Below the pieces are notes generated by a model. The model made no database searches. It worked only from the letters and a program-made list of their open reading frames with translations, and was not told the origin of the DNA. Source: an uncultured Balneolaceae bacterium (lineage in GTDB: Bacteria > Bacteroidota > Rhodothermia > Balneolales > Balneolaceae). Taken from it: 19,724 nt of DNA. Numbering within the stretch: the first letter of the stretch is position 1; every line of letters begins with the position of its first letter. The position numbers and the translations under genes are program-made. Below are positions 15,568-19,724 of the stretch, piece after piece. The stretch lies in the NCBI GenBank assembly GCA_937982515.1, contig CALJMB010000113.1:1-19724 (forward strand), given 5' to 3'.

Positions 15568-15969
15568 CTATTTCAGAATAAGTTTAAACTTGTCATCGGT
15601 CCAAAGAATGATAATGGGCAGAATGCAAACCAGCAGTGAGTTCATGTAGATACTGAAGGGATGGTGGAGGCCCATATGCATGGTAAAGGCACCGATTGCG
15701 AAAGGAAGCAGCAGTATCACCGAAATGTATTTAACAGGTGGTATAAATAAGCCTGTAATAACGCCAATCACTCCCAGCACCTCGGCCAGTCCAATGAACA
15801 GGGTCCACGTTGCTCCGAAGCCCATTTCAGCCATACCCTCCATCATTCCCGGTACTTTAAAAACTTTGTACAGACCGGCATAGCCAAAGATATAAATGAA
15901 AATGGCCAGGGCGATCCAATGAAAAATTTTCTTAATACGTTCTGTATTCATATATGCTAAAGTATTCAT
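15568..15969 (-). CDS. DoxX-like family integral membrane protein
   Basis: A 133-residue, four-helix inner-membrane protein. The frame is open to a GTG at 16041, but the ATG at 15969 gives the normal family length; another ATG at 15951 has the same ATGAATAC context and is possible. Helices lie around IFHWIALAIFIYIFGYAGLY, FGATWTLFIGLAEVLGVIGV, YISVILLLPFAIGAFTMHM and FSIYMNSLLVCILPIIILW. The segment AGLYKVFKVPGMMEGMAEMG and the following GLAEVLGVIGVITG are characteristic of DoxX-like proteins, which are often linked to quinone, thiol or aldehyde stress. It is divergent from an HxlR-type regulator, a common arrangement that suggests control by that regulator. Confidence 0.85.
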   Translation of the reverse strand: MNTLAYMNTERIKKIFHWIALAIFIYIFGYAGLYKVFKVPGMMEGMAEMGFGATWTLFIGLAEVLGVIGVITGLFIPPVKYISVILLLPFAIGAFTMHMGLHHPFSIYMNSLLVCILPIIILWTDDKFKLILK

Positions 15970-16057
15970 ACCTGTTAGTTTTTGTTTATTAGTTGGCAGA
16001 AGCGAAACTAACGGTTCAATAGTCTTTCCGTAAGTACGCACCAGGTTTTCAGGAGCT

Positions 16058-16069
16058 TACAATATTGTA
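16058..16069. promoter_or_regulatory. Palindrome between the DoxX-like and HxlR genes, candidate operator
   Basis: TACAATATTGTA is a perfect 12-base palindrome in the divergent intergenic region, about 90 bases upstream of the DoxX-like start. A TAC...GTA-type symmetric site is plausible for an HxlR dimer. There is only one copy and no experimental match, so it is a candidate. Confidence 0.35.
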
Positions 16070-16205
16070 TGTATTGGCCAGACTCGTCATAGATAGGCAT
16101 ATGGGCATTCTTACTTTTGATATTTGAATTATTTAAACTCTTTTTTGATTATGCCATAAGTATCCGGTTCCTTAAACAAATCTATTGAATCACCAATCCA
16201 GACTT

Positions 16206-16574
16206 ATGAGAAAACAAACCTCAACTAACTGGCATAATGAGAAAAGCATAAAAGCCACGTGCAGTACGGCTTACACTCTGAACTTGATTGCAGGAAGATG
16301 GAAGGCAGGAATTCTGTGGATGTTGATAGTTCATAAGAATCTGCGGTTCAGTCAGCTGAGAGATGAGCTAAAAGGCATCTCGGAACGTATGCTGGCCAAG
16401 CAGCTTCGAGAGCTGGAAGAGAATGGGCTTGTCAACCGTATAGTATATCCCGAGGTGCCTCCGCGGGTTGAGTATGAGCTGACGGAACTGGGACATTCCA
16501 TGCACCCGATGCTGGAACAAATATCCGATTGGGGAGAAATACACCGGGAGATGGTGGAGGATGTAGCAGTATAG
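16206..16574 (+). CDS. HxlR-family winged-helix transcriptional regulator
   Basis: A 122-residue regulator. The frame extends to a TTG at 16185, but the ATG at 16206 is preferred. The HxlR core is complete: a cysteine before the first helix (KATCSTAYTLNLIAGRWKAG), the helix-turn-helix LRFSQLRDELKGISERMLAK with QLRELEENGLVNRIVY, and the wing PEVPPRVEYELTELGHSMHP, then an SDWGEIHRE end. In family members such as YodB and HypR the conserved N-terminal cysteine senses quinones or disulfide stress; whether this cysteine does the same is inference. It is divergent from the DoxX-like gene, and is followed by REP-like palindromes that may also end its transcript. Confidence 0.93.
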   Translation: MRKQTSTNWHNEKSIKATCSTAYTLNLIAGRWKAGILWMLIVHKNLRFSQLRDELKGISERMLAKQLRELEENGLVNRIVYPEVPPRVEYELTELGHSMHPMLEQISDWGEIHREMVEDVAV

Positions 16575-16590
16575 TTATCAGTTGCCCAGG

Positions 16591-16720
16591 TTTTCAGGCC
16601 GGGGATTGGAGTGAAAGCTTTAATCCGGAAGGGCTTCAGCCCTTTCCAGCATTGGGAGAAGAGCTAAAGCCCTATCATTTATAATTCATCTCATTACCCC
16701 CGGTTTGAAAAGCCGGGGCC
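16591..16720. repeat. REP-like palindrome cluster between the HxlR and HD-domain genes
   Basis: Three related palindromic pieces are packed here. GGAAGGGCTTCAGCCCTTTC (16627-16646) forms an 8-bp stem with a TTCA loop. A half-copy, GAGCTAAAGCCCT (16660-16672), repeats the GGGCTTyAGC core in the opposite orientation. CCCCGG (16698-16703) pairs with CCGGGG (16713-16718) and continues inward to a GAA loop; a related GGCCGGGG is at 16598-16605. The pattern resembles repetitive extragenic palindromes. The element may also serve as the HxlR terminator. Confidence 0.5.
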
Positions 16721-16773
16721 ATGGTGTCAAAAGAATGGCAAGAGGAATAAAAAACTGAACTGAGCAAGAGATT

Positions 16774-17352
16774 ATGGGAACTGGGGGTAACAGAGATAAA
16801 GCCAAAACCCTTTCGTGCCTGGCACGCATTATCGATATACCTCAGGATGCAACAGAACTGGAACAAAAGGCCATGCTCTTTGCTTTTGAAAAGCATTCGG
16901 AGATAAACCAGACACGCAAATACAGTAAGAAGCCCTATATTGTGCATCCTGCGGCGGTGGCTGAAATCGTGCGGGGTGTACCGCATACTCCGCAGATGCT
17001 CGCCGCGGCCTGGCTGCACGATACCGTTGAAGACACAAAGGCTACGCTCGAAGAGGTACGGGAGCTATTCGGGGAGGAAGTGTACACGCTGGTGGAAATG
17101 TTGACCGACATCAGCAAGCCGGAGGACGGCAACAGGAGAACGCGAAAAGAGATAGACCGGCAACATACGGCCGGGGCATCCCCCGAAGCCAAAACGATCA
17201 AGCTTGCCGATCTGATTCATAACTCCAAAAGCATCATTGAAAAAGATCCCGGGTTTGCGAAAGTATATGTGCGTGAAGTGAGAGCCCTGCTGGAAGTGCT
17301 AAAGGAAGGAGACGCTACCCTGTGGGAGCAGTTGCATGAGATAGTGTACTGA
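16774..17352 (+). CDS. Small HD-domain protein, (p)ppGpp hydrolase-like (Mesh1/SpoT-HD type)
   Basis: A 192-residue protein made of the HD hydrolase domain of the RelA/SpoT family only. Visible motifs are RKYSKKPYIVHPAAVAEIV (metal His58), AAAWLHDTVEDT (His82-Asp83 and the ED pair 86-87) and TIKLADLIHNSKSI (Asp146, Asn150). All four expected Mn ligands are present. The usual KLADRLHN has Leu-Ile instead of Arg-Leu here, so nucleotide contacts may differ. There is no synthetase, TGS or ACT domain; a stand-alone hydrolase that removes the 3'-pyrophosphate of (p)ppGpp or a related 3'-phosphate (as Mesh1 does with NADPH) is the best guess. A purine-rich GAGCAAGAG precedes the ATG. It appears to be monocistronic. 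Confidence 0.88.
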   Translation: MGTGGNRDKAKTLSCLARIIDIPQDATELEQKAMLFAFEKHSEINQTRKYSKKPYIVHPAAVAEIVRGVPHTPQMLAAAWLHDTVEDTKATLEEVRELFGEEVYTLVEMLTDISKPEDGNRRTRKEIDRQHTAGASPEAKTIKLADLIHNSKSIIEKDPGFAKVYVREVRALLEVLKEGDATLWEQLHEIVY

Positions 17353-17361
17353 AGTCTGAAG

Positions 17362-17405
17362 GAGGTGAGACTCAGCGTGTCGCGCGGACATTTGAGTCTG
17401 ACCTC
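17362..17405 (+). terminator. Hairpin after the HD-domain gene
   Basis: GAGGTGAGACTCA (17362-17374) pairs with TGAGTCTGACCTC (17393-17405) with one mismatch, and the loop itself holds a TGTC/GACA stem. It starts 10 bases after the stop codon and is followed by only a short T-run (GCTTTAGG), so it is a probable 3' end for the HD gene. A second, shorter palindrome (TTTGACCGGGTCAAA, about 17495-17509) covers the convergent stop of the oxidoreductase gene. Confidence 0.6.
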
Positions 17406-17504
17406 GCTTTAGGGTATGTCGAACTTGACCCGGGATGCGAAGAGGCTGTTCAGAAATCGATCTTCATGAATATTTTGAAAAGAGAGTAGGAGGTTTTGAC
17501 CGGG

Positions 17505-18968
17505 TCAAACCTCCCATCCTTCTCTGTAGGATCTTCCCACGAACTGATTTGCATCTTCGAAGTTAGTGATCTTCATGTTCTCCCCGTCCCACAATAATTT
17601 TCTGCGACCATAATATTCCGGCTGTCCATCTTCATTATTTCTGCGCAGCATATAACTACGAATGGCCAGATTCCCCATCAGGACGGTCTCTGTCATTGGG
17701 CCGGCATAATCGAAAGAAGAGGTCAGGCCACGATGTTCCGGGCTTCCAAATCCCGCTTTGCAGGCGTCCACCCACTTGCGCTGATGTCCATATTCAGGCT
17801 CGTCGGGATTCTCAGTTTCAGGTCCGAACTCCATTGTCCCGTCGTTCAGGTAGAGCTTCGGCATCAATGGCGAACTGTCGTTGATATTCGTGGAAATGAC
17901 GCCGTTTTCTCCGATTATCAGCACACCATTTTCACTTCGGGCGCCACCGATGTCGTGATCAGCAGGAATGACTTCCGGGTGGGCTGGCCGGATACCGCCA
18001 TCACTCCAGGTCATTTCTATGGGAGCCTGGCTCTTGTCCGTGGCGTCAAAATGCAAGGTGATAAAGGAAGAAGGCGGACATCCTTCCGGATGATATTCAG
18101 GTGTCCACATCCTCGTGTAGACCGATCCAACACTGCATTCTGCATCCGTGGGATACATCAGATCCAGCGTTCTGAATGGAATATCAATCAGGTGGCACCC
18201 CACATCGCCAAGTGCGCCCGTTCCGTAGTCCCACCATCCTCTCCAGTTGAAGGGGTGCAGGTTGGGTGTATAGGGTCTGTAGGCGGCAGGCCCCAGCCAC
18301 AAGTCCCAGTGCAGGTCATCGGGTTTCTTACTCTTGTCCGGCTCAGGCATGGCAAAACCCTGGGGCCAAACCGGGCGGTTAGTCCATATTTGCACTTTCG
18401 AAATCTCACCCAGGATTCCCGAATCCACCCATTCCTGGACCATCGCCAGGAGGGGATTCGATGCCCCCTGGTTCCCCATCTGTGTGACGATTTGCTTCTC
18501 CCGGGCCATTTCGGTGAGTAAGCGTGCTTCCCGAATGTTATGGGTCATAGGCTTCTGTACGTACACATGTACTCCTCGTTCCATGGCGAAGACGGCGGCG
18601 GGGGCGTGTACATGGTCAGGCGTAGAGATCGTAACTGCGTCGATATCAGGTTCTTTATCCAGCATCACCCGGTAATCATGATATAACGCAGCATCGGGAA
18701 AAGCCTTGACAGTATTAGACGCGGAGCCGGAGAAATCCACATCGCAAAGCGCTACAACTCTTTCCCGGCCGTTCACGGAAGCATTGCGTATATCGCTCGC
18801 CCCCTTTCCGCCTGCACCGATCGCAGCCAGATTGAGCTGGTCACTGGGGGCGGTATAGCCCGGGCCTCCGAGCACATGCCTTGGTACGATGAATACAGAG
18901 CTCCCGAGTGCTGCTGTCTTGAGAAAGGACCGACGGGAGTAAGTCGAGGTCTTGCTTTGTTTCGCCAT
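17505..18968 (-). CDS. Tat-exported Gfo/Idh/MocA-family oxidoreductase
   Basis: A 487-residue NAD(P)-dependent sugar-type dehydrogenase. The N-terminus has a twin-arginine signal, SRRSFLKTAALGSS (Arg12-Arg13), so the folded, cofactor-loaded enzyme is exported. The Rossmann nucleotide loop is AAIGAGGKGASDI (48-60), followed by VVALCDVD. TPDHVHA (116-122) and VQKPMTHN (137-144) mark the active-site region; the usual EKP is QKP here, as in many exported members. The C-terminal beta domain carries DVGCHLIDIPFRTLDLMYP and ends in the typical MKITNFEDANQFVGRSYREG. The substrate is probably a carbohydrate but cannot be named. Upstream lies a heptamer repeat; no sugar-transport or glycosidase gene is adjacent. 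Confidence 0.93.
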   Translation of the reverse strand: MAKQSKTSTYSRRSFLKTAALGSSVFIVPRHVLGGPGYTAPSDQLNLAAIGAGGKGASDIRNASVNGRERVVALCDVDFSGSASNTVKAFPDAALYHDYRVMLDKEPDIDAVTISTPDHVHAPAAVFAMERGVHVYVQKPMTHNIREARLLTEMAREKQIVTQMGNQGASNPLLAMVQEWVDSGILGEISKVQIWTNRPVWPQGFAMPEPDKSKKPDDLHWDLWLGPAAYRPYTPNLHPFNWRGWWDYGTGALGDVGCHLIDIPFRTLDLMYPTDAECSVGSVYTRMWTPEYHPEGCPPSSFITLHFDATDKSQAPIEMTWSDGGIRPAHPEVIPADHDIGGARSENGVLIIGENGVISTNINDSSPLMPKLYLNDGTMEFGPETENPDEPEYGHQRKWVDACKAGFGSPEHRGLTSSFDYAGPMTETVLMGNLAIRSYMLRRNNEDGQPEYYGRRKLLWDGENMKITNFEDANQFVGRSYREGWEV

Positions 18969-19099
18969 AACAGATATTGGTTATTTAAATAGTTTCGACT
19001 GAAACATTACATATTTTTCATCCACTTTACAATAATCTTAAAATTTCTATGGATTTATCCATAAGAAAACGACAAATATCCGGTTGCCAGTTATCTTAA

Positions 19100-19135
<36 letters not shown>

Positions 19136-19146
19136 GAGCTGCCCGT

Positions 19147-19710
19147 TCATCCCACCAACTCGCACAGCTCGTCCGAGCCAATATTCATAGGGGCATTCAT
19201 CAGATTGTAGAAATTTTCAATAGCGTTGAGAAGAGTAATTTGTACAATTTCACGCTCACTGAAATGCTGCTGCATCCGCTCAAAGGTAGAATCGTCCACA
19301 TGCTTGTTTCGGGTGACTTCATCCACATAGGCCAGCGCCGCTTTTTCCGCTTCACTGAACTGTGGGCTTTCCTCGAAGCGCAACAGGTCATCAAATATGG
19401 CTCCATCCAGATTTTTGGTTTGTGCCGAAGCTTTCCCGATATCCACACAAAAAGTACAGCCGTTTATAGTGGCAACATATACTTTGATTAAATGCTTGAG
19501 TTTTGGGTCAATGGTAATTTTTTCTTCTGTTTTCAAAAGTTTTTGAGACAGGCCCAAACTTTCCGGGAAACGCGCAGACTGAACTTTTACCGGTGTAATT
19601 ACCTTGCCCATCCGTTGTTTGGTAAGCCAGTAAACCAGTTTTAATTTAAGCGATTTGGGATGGTTAATGGGTTCCAGTCGGGGTTCTGTTTGGATAGCTG
19701 AAAATGTCAT
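19147..19710 (-). CDS. Carboxymuconolactone decarboxylase / AhpD-like family protein
   Basis: A 187-residue cytoplasmic protein with the AhpD-like core. The redox CxxC motif is GCTFCVDIGKASAQ (Cys85, Cys88). It is preceded by KITIDPKLKHLIKVYVATIN and followed by FSEAEKAALAYVDEVTRN, the usual family context. It ends in helix ITLLNAIENFYNLMNAPMNI, also typical of the group. The histidine found four residues after the second Cys in classical AhpD is not present here (Gly92), so the peroxidase relay may be altered. The start is the ATG at 19710, after a CTACAACT leader with no Shine-Dalgarno. Only 14 bases remain to the window edge, so any upstream partner is not visible. Confidence 0.9.
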   Translation of the reverse strand: MTFSAIQTEPRLEPINHPKSLKLKLVYWLTKQRMGKVITPVKVQSARFPESLGLSQKLLKTEEKITIDPKLKHLIKVYVATINGCTFCVDIGKASAQTKNLDGAIFDDLLRFEESPQFSEAEKAALAYVDEVTRNKHVDDSTFERMQQHFSEREIVQITLLNAIENFYNLMNAPMNIGSDELCELVG

Positions 19711-19724
19711 AGTTGTAGTTTTTT

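Noticed and set aside
17733..18521. Plus-strand 262-residue frame opposite the oxidoreductase
   Set aside because: It is antisense to a clearly recognised Gfo/Idh/MocA gene and has unordered, Arg/Pro-rich composition.

Overview
The window reads as an accessory stretch of a chromosome from the Bacteroidota/Balneolota (FCB) side of the bacterial tree. The reasons are mostly weak or absent Shine-Dalgarno sequences, a good TTG-N20-TAnnTTTG promoter in front of the tetR gene, a PorT-type small beta-barrel, and many lipoproteins and outer-membrane proteins. This placement is inference from style; no rRNA or marker gene is present. Almost all genes lie on the minus strand.

Region 1 (1-6908, minus) is the most unusual part. 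It is an apparent four-gene operon. In order of transcription: a 907-residue ATP/ADP-translocase-like (NTT/TlcA-type) membrane carrier with a long C-terminal HEAT-like domain; a POTRA-less BamA/TamA-type outer-membrane barrel; a calcineurin-like metallophosphoesterase lipoprotein; and a lipoprotein cut by the window edge that carries protein-kinase-like signatures (a K...E pair, a DRxxAN catalytic loop and a DxG metal motif). A nucleotide carrier, an extracytoplasmic kinase-like protein and an extracytoplasmic phosphoesterase in one transcription unit suggest a cell-envelope phosphorylation or nucleotide-handling system. This is a hypothesis.

Region 2 (6909-7490) is a gene-free gap of about 580 bases with a perfect 17-bp inverted repeat. 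Region 3 (7491-15260, minus) is a drug-efflux locus: a TetR-family repressor, a small outer-membrane beta-barrel, a 57-residue small ORF, then adaptor, RND permease and outer-membrane factor of a complete tripartite pump. The TetR has a palindromic site on its own promoter and a second matching palindrome just upstream of the barrel gene.

Region 4 (15568-16574) is a divergent DoxX-like / HxlR regulator pair with a palindrome between them. Region 5 (16575-17504) holds a REP-like palindrome cluster, a small HD-domain (p)ppGpp-hydrolase-like gene on the plus strand and a terminator hairpin. Region 6 (17505-19710, minus) has a Tat-exported Gfo/Idh/MocA oxidoreductase and an AhpD-like carboxymuconolactone decarboxylase family gene, separated by a five-copy heptamer repeat. 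No tRNA, rRNA, CRISPR array or transposase gene was recognised.
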